From NCBI RefSeq assembly GCF_004363305.1, contig NZ_SNZA01000006.1, positions 62,001 to 126,000 of the forward strand: a DNA stretch of 64,000 bases, in the 5' to 3' direction. The notes under the pieces were generated by a model. It was not told the DNA's origin. It worked only from the letters and a program-made list of their open reading frames with translations, and did no database searches. Made by a program: the position numbers and the translations under genes. This DNA is from Marinomonas communis (GTDB lineage: Bacteria > Pseudomonadota > Gammaproteobacteria > Pseudomonadales > Marinomonadaceae). Every line of letters starts with the position of its first letter. The stretch's first letter is position 1. Of this stretch, positions 36,324 to 45,419 are shown one piece after another.

Positions 36324-37133
36324 ATGTTCAAGACAAGTCTTTGTGCTTTGGCTGTCGTTGCGGCAAGCTCAAGCTTTGCTCACGACCTAATGGTGTTACC
36401 AAGCAAATCTATTCTGTCAGCAGTACCAGCTAATGTGGCCGTTGATGTAACAGCGACACATGGCGTTTATCGTTTTGATAAAGCCGTTTCTCCTGACAAT
36501 GTCACAGTTTACGGTCCTGACGGCAAGCGTATTCGCGACCTTGGCACTATGGTAAAAGGCGCAACTCGTACGTCATTTGATCTAAACGTTACTGAAGAAG
36601 GCACTTACAAGATCACCTACGGTTCCAGCATGGCTGGCTACATGACCACTTATGAAGTTGGCGAACGTAATACTCGTAAGCGTCTACGTGGTAACCAGCA
36701 AGAAATGGCTGATCAAATCCCTGCGGATGCGAAAAACATCGAAACCACTAAAATGGGTCGCACTGGTGTGACATACATCACCAGCAAAGCACCAACGGAT
36801 ACGGTATTGAAGCCAAGCAACCAAGGCTTTGAAATGGTGCCAGTGACTCACCCAGCTGATTACATCAACGGTGAAGAAATCGAAATCAAAGCCCTGATGG
36901 ATGGCAAGCCATTAGCGGGTGCTAAAGTGGTAGTGAAAGCAGAATCGGCAATTTACGGCATTGCCGAAGAACCGGTTGAAGTCAGCACAGATAAATCTGG
37001 TGTTGCTAGCTTTACTCTAGACAATGCAGGTCGTTACAACGCTGCGGTTTCTTACAGCGGCCCAAGCAGTGACCCACTGGCTGACAAAGAAGCCTACACT
37101 GTGTTCTACACCTTTGAAGTGGTATACGAATAA
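36324..37133 (+). CDS. Periplasmic DUF4198 protein
   Basis: A 269-residue exported protein. The signal peptide ends at SSFAHD (about residue 19-20), leaving an N-terminal His in the mature protein, a feature of metal-binding DUF4198/NikM-type proteins. Two beta domains follow: residues 20-110 (Ig-like) and 180-269 (IKALMDGKPLAGAKVVVKAE, a carboxypeptidase-regulatory-like fold). AGGA at 36314-36317 gives ATG 36324. Co-occurrence with PepSY and DUF2271 proteins is established in other genomes. Its role in iron or copper handling is inferred. Confidence 0.8.
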   Translation: MFKTSLCALAVVAASSSFAHDLMVLPSKSILSAVPANVAVDVTATHGVYRFDKAVSPDNVTVYGPDGKRIRDLGTMVKGATRTSFDLNVTEEGTYKITYGSSMAGYMTTYEVGERNTRKRLRGNQQEMADQIPADAKNIETTKMGRTGVTYITSKAPTDTVLKPSNQGFEMVPVTHPADYINGEEIEIKALMDGKPLAGAKVVVKAESAIYGIAEEPVEVSTDKSGVASFTLDNAGRYNAAVSYSGPSSDPLADKEAYTVFYTFEVVYE

Positions 37134-37438
37134 TGACCAAAGCTGCCTTAATACTGGGTAGCGCAGTGGCTTTGCTTTCGAGCAAAGCCATGGCTCATTA
37201 CCCGACCTTAGATTGTCAACTGGATCAACAAGAAGTGGTTTGCGTGGCTGCGTACAGCGATGGTTCAGCCGCCTACAACGAGCAAGTGGAAGTTCGTAGC
37301 TATGACGATGACGTACTGCAAACTCTTACCACAGATGACGATGGTGAAATTCGTCTCGCTCAGCCTGAGGGTGAATATTATTTAATCTTCGATCCAGGCC
37401 ACGAAGATCCTGCTGAGTTCGACTATGCCGAATTCTAA
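37133..37438 (+). CDS. Small exported protein of the iron-reduction operon
   Basis: A 101-residue exported protein with a signal peptide ending near residue 21 (KAMAHYP), again with His as the probable first mature residue. Its acidic single beta domain ends in DPGHEDPAEFDY. The sequence resembles the C-terminal domain of the preceding DUF4198 protein. It overlaps that gene by one base (TAATG), so the two are translated together. Position corresponds to the small proteins FpvH/J/K in the Pseudomonas system; homology is not claimed. Confidence 0.75.
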   Translation: MTKAALILGSAVALLSSKAMAHYPTLDCQLDQQEVVCVAAYSDGSAAYNEQVEVRSYDDDVLQTLTTDDDGEIRLAQPEGEYYLIFDPGHEDPAEFDYAEF

Positions 37439-37865
37439 TATTGAGATCATTGCACCGGCGGATGGTCGCGGCGAGACTCGTAACTTTTTATTAGTATGCG
37501 CCGCGGTACTGATTTGCGCCATCAGCTTACTTTCACTGCTCCACTCTGCGTCCCCCAAAGCGTTGCCAGAATTGCCCAATCACCTGAGCAATTTAGCAAC
37601 TCAGGTGAGCAATGCGGTAGAGGAAATCGAATTGCTGGAACAAGCCGAGCTGATCAATGCGCCTTATCAATTGGCCGACCTCCCTTTCCCTACTTACCAA
37701 AACCAGTCATTTACTCAGCAAGACGAACACTGCTTTAGCTTGTTCCAAGGTCAATATGTGTTCGTTATCGAACGTCATGAAGAAGGCTGGGATGCTCACT
37801 GGGCACCATCAGAACAAGCCGTTGATTGCCACGCTTCTCTTGATTGGCATTCGCTTAACCAATAG
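37425..37865 (+). CDS. Single-helix membrane protein of the iron-reduction operon
   Basis: A 146-residue protein with one helix at about residues 22-42 (FLLVCAAVLICAISLLSLL) and a periplasmic C-terminal domain carrying two Cys (in EHCFSLF and AVDCHAS) that could form a disulfide or bind metal. It overlaps the previous gene by 14 bases and precedes the ABC importer by 8 bases. No family recognised. The position between the redox proteins and the ABC genes matches FpvK. Confidence 0.7.
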   Translation: MPNSNIEIIAPADGRGETRNFLLVCAAVLICAISLLSLLHSASPKALPELPNHLSNLATQVSNAVEEIELLEQAELINAPYQLADLPFPTYQNQSFTQQDEHCFSLFQGQYVFVIERHEEGWDAHWAPSEQAVDCHASLDWHSLNQ

Positions 37866-37873
37866 GAACTCCC

Positions 37874-38725
37874 ATGCGTTTACTTTTACTCAGTCTTTTG
37901 GTGTTACTCAGCTCACAGGCAAGTGCCCGTTTGCAAGTTGGCATCACATTGCACCCTTACTATTCCTACGTGAGCAATATCGTGGGAGATAAAGCCGATG
38001 TGCTGCCACTGATCGACAGCGGTTTTAACCCGCATAATTACCAACTAAACCCTGCCGATATTGAGCGCCTCAACAGTTTAGACGCGCTGGTAGTGAATGG
38101 CATCGGTCACGACATGTTTGCGACCAATACCGTTGACCGTCTCCAACCCAAAAACTTGACTGTCATTTACGCCAACAAGGATGTCCCTCTGATCGGACAT
38201 GACGAAAAAGTAAACCCTCATACCTTTGTTTCCATTGACGCTGCCATTCGTCAGGTTTACACCATCGCTAAAGAGCTGGGTGCTTTAGATCCAGACAACA
38301 AGGCATACTTCCTTAAGAATGCGCTGCAATACGCGAAAAAGTTAAGAGCATTAAAGAAACCGGTTCAGCAAGCACTGCTAAATAAGGACGTTAGCAAGCT
38401 GCGTATTGCCAGCACACACGGTGCCTACGCTTACCTATTACAAGAGTTTGGCTTAACGGTTTCTGCCGTAATCGAGCCTGCCCACGGCGTTGCCCCCACT
38501 GCATCGCAACTGGAAGAAACCATCGAAACGATTCGTCAGCAGAACATTGATGTACTGTTCACTGAGCTGAACATGGAAAACAAATACGTGGATCTGATCG
38601 AACGTGAGACTGGGATCAAAATTTATTACTTCAGCCATATGACTCATGGCGCGTACAGTAAAGATCAAGTCGAGCAAGAAATGGGGCACAACTTAAGCAA
38701 ACTGGCTGAGGCACTGAGTTCATGA
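37874..38725 (+). CDS. Metal-binding periplasmic protein of an ABC importer (FpvC/ZnuA-like)
   Basis: A 283-residue cluster A-I solute-binding protein with a signal peptide (about 1-18) and His ligands in FNPHNYQLNP, VNPHTFVS and ASTHGAYAYL, plus an acidic residue near the C-terminus. It has no His-rich loop, unlike ZnuA. It is followed by the ATPase, the permease and a second periplasmic protein, the order of FpvCDEF, which takes Fe released from pyoverdine in the periplasm. Fe(II) is therefore the preferred substrate, with Mn or Zn as alternatives. Confidence 0.82.
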   Translation: MRLLLLSLLVLLSSQASARLQVGITLHPYYSYVSNIVGDKADVLPLIDSGFNPHNYQLNPADIERLNSLDALVVNGIGHDMFATNTVDRLQPKNLTVIYANKDVPLIGHDEKVNPHTFVSIDAAIRQVYTIAKELGALDPDNKAYFLKNALQYAKKLRALKKPVQQALLNKDVSKLRIASTHGAYAYLLQEFGLTVSAVIEPAHGVAPTASQLEETIETIRQQNIDVLFTELNMENKYVDLIERETGIKIYYFSHMTHGAYSKDQVEQEMGHNLSKLAEALSS

Positions 38726-39420
38726 TGGGACCAAGTCTTCATTTATCTAATGTCGGTGTCACAGTAAAAGGACAAGTCCTCGTGACACCACTAAGCCTGC
38801 AACTAGAGGGTGGCTTGTGGCATGGCATTGCTGGCCCCAATGGCGGCGGCAAAAGCACCTTACTCAAAGCCATCGCAGGCCTTCACAATCATGTGGGGGA
38901 AATAGCCTTACATTGGCCGTCGGATCGCGGACAGATCGGCTACATGCCTCAGTTATCCCCTTTTGATGCTTCTCTTCCCGTGACGGCGCTGGATTTCTTG
39001 CGCATGCATTGTGATAAGCAACCGGTATGGCGTCGCTATCGTGGTAACCCCAACATAGAGCAAGTCATTGAAAGAGTTAGCATTAAAGGGCTACTCAGTA
39101 AGCGTCTTGGGACCCTATCTTCAGGGGAGCGCCAGCGTATCCTATTAGCGTGCGCCCTAGTGAACAAACCCAACATTTTATTGCTAGATGAACCGCTTGC
39201 GGGGGTCGACAAGGCGGGCCGAGAGCAAATCATCGAGATTCTTTGCGCCTTTAAAGCAGAAGGTGGCTCACTCATAATGATCGAACACGACTGGCAAATC
39301 TTACAAGCTCATTGCGATACCCTGTCATGGATTGACGGCGGTTTGCAGCACCATGATGCCCCTGACGCCATTTTTACCAAGATAAACAGTCTTCATTTAG
39401 GTCTTCGTCATGCTAGCTAG
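38722..39420 (+). CDS. ABC importer ATPase (FpvD/ZnuC-like)
   Basis: A 232-residue ATPase with Walker A GPNGGGKSTLL, signature LSSGERQRILLA and Walker B ILLLDEPLAGVD. It belongs to the metal-chelate (ZnuC/MntB) group. The start overlaps the preceding stop by 4 bases (ATGA) and the end overlaps the permease by 11 bases, so the subunits are co-translated. Confidence 0.92.
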   Translation: MMGPSLHLSNVGVTVKGQVLVTPLSLQLEGGLWHGIAGPNGGGKSTLLKAIAGLHNHVGEIALHWPSDRGQIGYMPQLSPFDASLPVTALDFLRMHCDKQPVWRRYRGNPNIEQVIERVSIKGLLSKRLGTLSSGERQRILLACALVNKPNILLLDEPLAGVDKAGREQIIEILCAFKAEGGSLIMIEHDWQILQAHCDTLSWIDGGLQHHDAPDAIFTKINSLHLGLRHAS

Positions 39421-40306
39421 TCTACACAGTTTCTTTTCAGGGCTAGTGGACGCTGGCATCTTACCCACCATGTTCAGTTATGGCTTTGTGGTCAATGCTT
39501 TTATCGCCTGCCTGATGATCGGCCCTCTACTCGGCTTATTAGGCACCTTGGTGGTGGTCAAACGCTTGGCGTTCTTATCTGAAGCGGTTGGACACAGTGC
39601 GTTAACAGGTGTCTCTATCGGCATCTTGATGGGAGAGCCCGTCACCGAGCCGTGGATCAGCCTATTTGCTTTCTCGGTCCTATTTGCTCTAACACTGCAA
39701 TGGGTACGAGGCCGAACGACTGTTCCCTATGATGCTTTGATTGGGGTGTTCCTAGCCTTTGCTTTGGCGCTCGGCGCAGCATTGCTGATGTTTGTCGCGA
39801 AGAAAATTAATGCACATTTGGTAGAACAAGTGTTATTTGGTTCTATCTTAACGGCCTCTGCCTATGACTTAGTGATTTTGGCTTTCATCACCAGCGTGGT
39901 TTTAGCCCTCGCGTTTTTCAGTGCCAACGATGCTTACTTGAACGCACTTAGCCCAGATATCGCACGTTCACGACGCATTCGCACCACGCTACATGATTAT
40001 GGCTTTGTGCTACTGATTGCATTAGTCACGGTAGCAGCCGTCAAAATCATCGGTGCCATCTTGGTCGGGGCTCTACTACTAATACCAGCGGCCAGCGCCC
40101 GATTAATGGCTCGAGACTTACGTGGCATGGTGGGGTATTCCGTGCTGATCGCCACTACCAGCGCCTTGATTGGCGTACTACTGCCCATGCATATGAAGTG
40201 GGCCATTGGCACAGGTCCCGCCATCATTCTGGTGGCGTGTGTTTGGTTTGTGATCGCTATCTCTGTTTATTCATTGCGTAAAGGAGGACAACCGGCATGC
40301 GCATAA
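39410..40306 (+). CDS. ABC importer permease (FpvE/ZnuB-like)
   Basis: A 298-residue integral membrane protein of the ABC-3 family with about eight helices. ALLGLLGTLVVVKRLAFLSEAVGHSALTG carries the family signature, given here shortened as VKRLAFLSEAVGHSALTG. It forms the inner-membrane path for the metal. It overlaps both neighbours by about 10 bases. Confidence 0.92.
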   Translation: MLASLHSFFSGLVDAGILPTMFSYGFVVNAFIACLMIGPLLGLLGTLVVVKRLAFLSEAVGHSALTGVSIGILMGEPVTEPWISLFAFSVLFALTLQWVRGRTTVPYDALIGVFLAFALALGAALLMFVAKKINAHLVEQVLFGSILTASAYDLVILAFITSVVLALAFFSANDAYLNALSPDIARSRRIRTTLHDYGFVLLIALVTVAAVKIIGAILVGALLLIPAASARLMARDLRGMVGYSVLIATTSALIGVLLPMHMKWAIGTGPAIILVACVWFVIAISVYSLRKGGQPACA

Positions 40307-41040
40307 TCCTAATCAGTTTGTTCGCTCTTCTTACCAATATTGGACACGCGGCTAGCCTCGCGACGGTGTCACCGATTGCCCATAGCATGAGTAGCGCTCT
40401 TAGCGAAAACACCCCCATTGAGGTGACCTACTTACCCCCTACTCGCTTACCGATCAACCGTATACCGAGTTGGTTAAATCGCTCAGCAACGGAACCCATG
40501 GAGCACTTTGATGCCATCGTCAACATCAGCTCTATGCGTCCAGACCTCGCATTCTACGTGCCTTTACGTAGTCGTAATATTCGCATTGTGCCGATTGATA
40601 TTGCCAAAGCCTTGATCCCTGGCGGAGAGCAAGTGGCAACCCATCAAGCTGATGAGTACTTTTGGCTAAATACCAATAATGCTCTACTCATGCTCGGTAT
40701 CTTAAAGCGAGACTTGTCCACCCTATGGCCAGAATACGCAGAGCAGATCAGTCAGAACTATCAAACGACTAGTGTGGCGTTACGTCAGTTAGCATTGGAT
40801 ATTGATGACGCATTACTAATGAAGGGTTATGACGCTATTGTGTTGGATAAATCCTCATTAGAACCGTTTAGCAAGGGATTATTGCTGCCCACTCTTGATG
40901 CTTCTGAAGCAGAGGGGTTGAACACGATTACTCTCTCAAACAAGGCTTCAGCAAGCACTTGGCAGCTAGACGACTTCAGTCGCTACAGTGATGTGCCATT
41001 TATTGAGCGCTGGCAACAAGCCATCCAATCCATGCCGTAA
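40297..41040 (+). CDS. Second periplasmic protein of the ABC importer (FpvF-like)
   Basis: A 247-residue exported protein with a signal peptide at about 1-18 (LLTNIGHAAS). Its fold pattern resembles cluster A-I binding proteins, but the ligand histidines are missing, so it probably does not bind metal. FpvF, the fourth gene of the Pseudomonas importer, is also a second periplasmic protein and contacts FpvC and the ferric siderophore. The equal gene order supports such a role. A terminator follows at 41101. Confidence 0.7.
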   Translation: MRIILISLFALLTNIGHAASLATVSPIAHSMSSALSENTPIEVTYLPPTRLPINRIPSWLNRSATEPMEHFDAIVNISSMRPDLAFYVPLRSRNIRIVPIDIAKALIPGGEQVATHQADEYFWLNTNNALLMLGILKRDLSTLWPEYAEQISQNYQTTSVALRQLALDIDDALLMKGYDAIVLDKSSLEPFSKGLLLPTLDASEAEGLNTITLSNKASASTWQLDDFSRYSDVPFIERWQQAIQSMP

Positions 41041-41100
41041 AAGCTGTTTTTTAACGCTCTAACAGAGTGTTTTTCTCTCGACTACCTTGCTCGCCTACCA

Positions 41101-41134
41101 AAGCGGAGTTCAGTTTCTGAGCTCCGCTTTTTTA
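41101..41134 (+). terminator. Terminator of the iron-reduction/ABC operon
   Basis: The outer stem AAGCGGAG / CTCCGCTT, inner CAG/CTG pairing and T-run end the unit that starts at 35214. Confidence 0.85.
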
Positions 41135-41258
41135 CGTTCAAATTAAACTAATGCAAATTTAATGTAAAACAACGTAAATTTATTATTTAAATAATACTCG
41201 TTATCGTTTAGCATTCTCTTCTCATTAAAATTATAAATAACACTAATATAAATTTTGT

Positions 41259-43487
41259 ATGGATAAACGAATGAAAAACGCGGCTCCTAGTTACACTCCT
41301 TTCAAAGTAGCACCCATCGCTATCGCGGTCAGCTCAGCACTCGCAATGATGAGCTCAACAGCTCTTGCAGCAGAGCAAAGTACCGTTAAGTTGGAACAGA
41401 TTGAAGTAGTTGATACAGCGCAAGATGGCTATGCGGTGAAATCAGCTGCGAGTGTGAAATACACTCAGGAATTAGTAGATACTCCTCAGACAATCAATAT
41501 TGTCAACGAACAGGTTTTAGAGGATCAAGGCGTCACTTCCCTTGAAGATGCCCTACGTAACGTAGCGGGTGTTTCTACTTTTGGTGCAGGTGAAGGCGGT
41601 GGTGGTAACGTTAATACTACCGACAACGTTACCATTCGTGGCTTTGATGCAAACGGCAGCATCTACTCTGATGGCATCCGCGATGTAGCAGGCTACAGCC
41701 GCGACACATTCAATACAGAACAAATTGAAGTAGCGAAAGGTGCCAACGGCACTATTTCAGGCAAAGGTTCAGCAGGTGGATCGGTTAACTTAGTCACCAA
41801 AGCCGCTAACCTACGTGGTGACAAAAACAGCATCAGCGCCTCTTATGATGAAGGTGACACAGCCCGTCTAACAGGTGACTTTAATAAGGTTCTATCAGAT
41901 GACAGCGCTCTGCGCTTAAACCTGATGGCTGAACAAGGTGGCGACTACTGGGACAACGGCGAAGAAGAATACAAGAGTTACGCTATCGCGCCATCTTATT
42001 TCACTAAGGTCAGTGAAGACACAGACTTGACCATCAACCTTATGCATATGAAGCAAGACAACACCCCTGTGATTGGCTTGCCATTTATTACTGAAGAAGT
42101 GGCCGCTGCAACAGGCTTACCTGAAGGTATGATTGATGAACAATATTGGGATAACTATTATGGCGTTAAAGGCTTAGACTTTTCGGAAGTAGAAGCCACC
42201 ACGCTAACCGCGATTCTAAATCATAGTTTGAATAAGAACTGGGCATTTAGAAACCAAACTCGTTTTGGTGTAACTGAAACACAAGCGATCATTACACGCC
42301 CTTGGCCAGAAAATACAGGGACAAGAGCAGCGCCAAACTACACGGGCAACTACCTAACCACAAACACCAAGCGCGACTTCAGTGATAACCAGCTTGCAGT
42401 GTCTCAATTCGACTTTTTAGGCGAGTTAAATACGGGATCTATACGCCATGATCTTGTCATTGGTGCTGAAATCTATCAAGAAAAGCAAACCAGCTATGAT
42501 GCCGATTTGAGTAATATTACTCGCTCTCAATCCAGTTATGATGCAACTAATCCTGGCGTAACGACAGCGACAGGTAGCTACTCCTTAACGAAGAATAATG
42601 TCTTTGTTGGACAAGGTCTTGCTGCTTACTTGAGCAATACCGCTACGATTAATGATTATGTTCAACTAAGTGGTGGCGTTCGAGCGGAGCGTTACGAAAC
42701 TGAGCAGGACACTTACGATGCCGGTGCCTTTCAAGAAACGCTAAAAAGTGATGCTGACCTGTTAACCTGGCGTGCTGGTATCAATGTGAAACCAACCAGC
42801 AATACTAGTATTTACGCTAGTGTTGCTAATGCACAGCAACCATATGGTTCTGATATCTCAGCCGATCGAGTCCGTGGAGTCGATGCGGAGGATGTACGAG
42901 GCTCGGACCCAATATCATCTACTACCATGGAAATTGGTACAAAGGCTGAACTCTTCAATAGCAAGCTGTTATTGAGTGCAGCAGTGTTTGAAACGACTAA
43001 GGATACCTACGATACCAATGACAGTGATGAGTTAATTTTTGGTGAGGAGGAAAGTAAAGGATTTGAACTGTCTGCAACCGGCCAACTAACCGACACTTTA
43101 AGCATTACGGCAAGCTATACCAAGCAAGACGCCAAGGTTACTGAAGACGCGTCTTCATCTGATAATGTTGGCGATGGCTTAAGCTCGGCTCCCGATGAGT
43201 CTGCTAGCGTTTGGCTTTCGTACAAAGGCGAGAAGCTAGGCCTAGGAATAGGCGCAGAATACACATCTGGCAACGACTACTGGCGCCGTAGTGAAGTCTA
43301 CTTCACAACAGGTGAAGTAACTTTGGTAAATGCCATGGCGAGCTATGCCTTCACCGAGAACCTATCAGCGCAACTTAACATCAGCAACTTAACGGATGAA
43401 CGTTACGCAACGGATTACAGCGCTAAAGGCCACTTCTTACCTGGTAACCCACGCAATGTAAAAGCAACGGTTAAGTACGATTTCTAA
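41259..43487 (+). CDS. TonB-dependent siderophore receptor
   Basis: A 742-residue outer-membrane receptor. The signal peptide is about 38 residues (STALAAEQ). A TonB-box-like segment (IEVVDT) is followed by the plug domain (about 60-170: VTIRGFDANGSIYSDGIRD) and a 22-strand barrel closing in KATVKYDF. The siderophore-receptor subfamily is seen in LEDALRNVAGVS and VEVAKG-type motifs. Upstream AT-rich sequence around 41190-41215 has only a weak Fur-like site. It is directly followed by a PiuC-type dioxygenase, the arrangement of catechol-receptor loci. Confidence 0.92.
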   Translation: MDKRMKNAAPSYTPFKVAPIAIAVSSALAMMSSTALAAEQSTVKLEQIEVVDTAQDGYAVKSAASVKYTQELVDTPQTINIVNEQVLEDQGVTSLEDALRNVAGVSTFGAGEGGGGNVNTTDNVTIRGFDANGSIYSDGIRDVAGYSRDTFNTEQIEVAKGANGTISGKGSAGGSVNLVTKAANLRGDKNSISASYDEGDTARLTGDFNKVLSDDSALRLNLMAEQGGDYWDNGEEEYKSYAIAPSYFTKVSEDTDLTINLMHMKQDNTPVIGLPFITEEVAAATGLPEGMIDEQYWDNYYGVKGLDFSEVEATTLTAILNHSLNKNWAFRNQTRFGVTETQAIITRPWPENTGTRAAPNYTGNYLTTNTKRDFSDNQLAVSQFDFLGELNTGSIRHDLVIGAEIYQEKQTSYDADLSNITRSQSSYDATNPGVTTATGSYSLTKNNVFVGQGLAAYLSNTATINDYVQLSGGVRAERYETEQDTYDAGAFQETLKSDADLLTWRAGINVKPTSNTSIYASVANAQQPYGSDISADRVRGVDAEDVRGSDPISSTTMEIGTKAELFNSKLLLSAAVFETTKDTYDTNDSDELIFGEEESKGFELSATGQLTDTLSITASYTKQDAKVTEDASSSDNVGDGLSSAPDESASVWLSYKGEKLGLGIGAEYTSGNDYWRRSEVYFTTGEVTLVNAMASYAFTENLSAQLNISNLTDERYATDYSAKGHFLPGNPRNVKATVKYDF

Positions 43488-43555
43488 GCTCGTATTATTA
43501 ACCTAATCGCTGGCAATTAAAGAGTGACGTTACTCCCCTTTCTTCGCTCTTACAG

Positions 43556-43594
43556 AGCAGCTGTGTTAGTTTTAGCACAGCTGCTTTGCTGTTT
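43556..43594 (+). terminator. Terminator after the siderophore receptor
   Basis: The 10-bp stem AGCAGCTGTG / CACAGCTGCT has a 10-base loop and a T-rich tail. Confidence 0.85.
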
Positions 43595-43630
43595 TAGCTT
43601 TTCATTTACCCTCATAAGAAGCGTTTCAAG

Positions 43631-44317
43631 ATGTTGTTACACCTCAAAAATATTCTCACCAAAGAACAAGTCAAAGAGATTCGCCAAGCCTTAGATCAAG
43701 CCAATTGGCAAGACGGTAAACTCACCGCTGGCAACGCATCACGACAGCAGAAAAGCAACTTACAACTTAATCAAGAAGACCCATTAGCCCGCAAGCTAGG
43801 GGACTTTTTATTGCATACCCTGAGTCAACGGGAAGACTTTATGGGCAGTGCCCTACCTGCCAAGATCTTCCCGCCGATGTTCAATCGTTACGAAGGGGGC
43901 GGAGCCTTTGGCTACCATGTGGATAACGCCATCCGCCAGGTGCCCAATACACCGGTAAAGATTCGCACCGATTTATCGATGACGATTTTCTTGAGTGAGC
44001 CAGAAGAATACGAGGGTGGTGAGTTGGTCATCCAAGACACCTTTGGCACCCAAGAAGTAAAGCTGCCAGCAGGAGATATGGTGCTGTACCCTTCAACCAG
44101 CCTACACAAAGTTACCCCTGTGACCAAAGGCGCACGTGTCAGCTCCTTTTTTTGGCTACAAAGCTTAGTGTCTGATAACGAACAGCGTCGTACCTTGCAT
44201 CAACTTGATCAAAGTATTCAAGGGCTTAGAAAAGAACACGGCGAAGAAAGCGAGCACATTCAAAACCTAATTTGGGTGTACCACAACCTACTCCGCCAAT
44301 GGAGCCAAACCAACTAA
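43631..44317 (+). CDS. PiuC-type Fe(II)/2-oxoglutarate dioxygenase (PKHD hydroxylase)
   Basis: A 228-residue hydroxylase with the iron-binding triad H96-x-D98 (GYHVDNA) and H159 (SLHKVTPV), and R169 for 2-oxoglutarate. Such PKHD-type enzymes accompany catechol-siderophore receptors such as PiuA or Fiu. Their substrate is not firmly known. It ends 3 bases from the convergent alpha-hydroxy acid oxidase gene, with no hairpin between. Confidence 0.9.
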   Translation: MLLHLKNILTKEQVKEIRQALDQANWQDGKLTAGNASRQQKSNLQLNQEDPLARKLGDFLLHTLSQREDFMGSALPAKIFPPMFNRYEGGGAFGYHVDNAIRQVPNTPVKIRTDLSMTIFLSEPEEYEGGELVIQDTFGTQEVKLPAGDMVLYPSTSLHKVTPVTKGARVSSFFWLQSLVSDNEQRRTLHQLDQSIQGLRKEHGEESEHIQNLIWVYHNLLRQWSQTN

Positions 44318-44320
44318 TGT

Positions 44321-45409
44321 TCAGAACGTTGATGCATTAGGTTGATACAAGCATTCGGACGTAATGTCCTGCACACTGGCGCAGCCACACAGTGCCATGG
44401 TGGCTTCCAATTCATCTCGCAGGATGCGCAAGCAATGGGCTACCCCCAATGGACCAGCCACGGCTAGAGCGTAAAACACCGAGCGGCCAAGTAATACCGC
44501 ATCCGCACCTAACGCAATCGCTTTAAAGATATCACTACCACGGCGAATACCGCTATCAAATAACACCGTCGTCTCTTTTCCTACCGCTGCGCGAATAGCA
44601 GGCAAGACCTCAATGGTAGCAGGTTGGCTATCGAGTACACGGCCGCCATGATTAGAGACGATGATGCCATCTACCCCAAGTGCGACAGCACGTTGAGCAT
44701 CTTGTACCGACATAACGCCCTTCAACAATAGCGGCAAGTTAGTTTGCTCACGTAACCAGACTAGGGTTTGCCAATCTGCAGCTTGTCCCATCCAACAGGA
44801 AAAAACGGAGTCCCCTTGCGCTGCACTAGGCAAGCTTTCTAAATTCACCGCCCTGACGCCCTCTGGCAAAGAAAAGCCAGCTCGCTGCTCTGCATTGCGT
44901 ACGCCGTTAATCGGCGCATCAGCGGTGACGACAATCGCCTGATAACCGGCCTGCTCTGCACGGCGCACAAGCTGCAAAGTGGTTTCACGGGAGGGCTGGC
45001 AATACAACTGGAACCAACGGGTAGCATCTGGCGACATTTGCGCCACATGCTCCAGAGGCGCACTGGCTAGGGTGGACAAACAAAACCCTACATTTTGCGC
45101 TGCTGCAGCTTGGATCGTTCCCAGCTCTCCAGTGGGATGAGCCAACTTTTGATAGGCCAGCGGCGCTACCAACAATGGCATGGCTAGATGCTGGCCAAAT
45201 AAGGTCTGCTGACAACCACCCTTAGCCATGTCTTCACATAACACACGCTGTTGTAACAGGATCTCATCGAGCTTTTGACGATTGCGTTGGTAAGTCAGGC
45301 CATCCATAGCCGTTCCAGAGAGATAAGCCCATGTAGGCGCTGGCAATACTTCTTTCGCATGTTGCTCATAATCCGCTAATGAGCAAACGCCTACAGGGAT
45401 GGTGGACAT
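44321..45409 (-). CDS. FMN-dependent alpha-hydroxy acid oxidoreductase
   Basis: A 362-residue TIM-barrel flavoprotein of the lactate dehydrogenase/glycolate oxidase family. K230 (LLLKGVM), H254 and R257 in VSNHGGRVLD are the catalytic Lys, His and Arg. It oxidises a 2-hydroxy acid (lactate, glycolate or mandelate type). It stands between PKHD and PepSY genes, so it might feed electrons or process a siderophore part, but this is only positional. Confidence 0.88.
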   Translation of the reverse strand: MSTIPVGVCSLADYEQHAKEVLPAPTWAYLSGTAMDGLTYQRNRQKLDEILLQQRVLCEDMAKGGCQQTLFGQHLAMPLLVAPLAYQKLAHPTGELGTIQAAAAQNVGFCLSTLASAPLEHVAQMSPDATRWFQLYCQPSRETTLQLVRRAEQAGYQAIVVTADAPINGVRNAEQRAGFSLPEGVRAVNLESLPSAAQGDSVFSCWMGQAADWQTLVWLREQTNLPLLLKGVMSVQDAQRAVALGVDGIIVSNHGGRVLDSQPATIEVLPAIRAAVGKETTVLFDSGIRRGSDIFKAIALGADAVLLGRSVFYALAVAGPLGVAHCLRILRDELEATMALCGCASVQDITSECLYQPNASTF

Positions 45410-45419
45410 CTAAAACCTC

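Noticed and set aside
40297..41040. Second ABC periplasmic protein as a pseudogene
   Set aside because: The frame is complete with signal peptide and normal length, and the missing histidines match the FpvF role better than decay.
41190..41216. Fur box before the siderophore receptor
   Set aside because: Only about half of the consensus positions match in the AT-rich background, so it was not listed as a feature.
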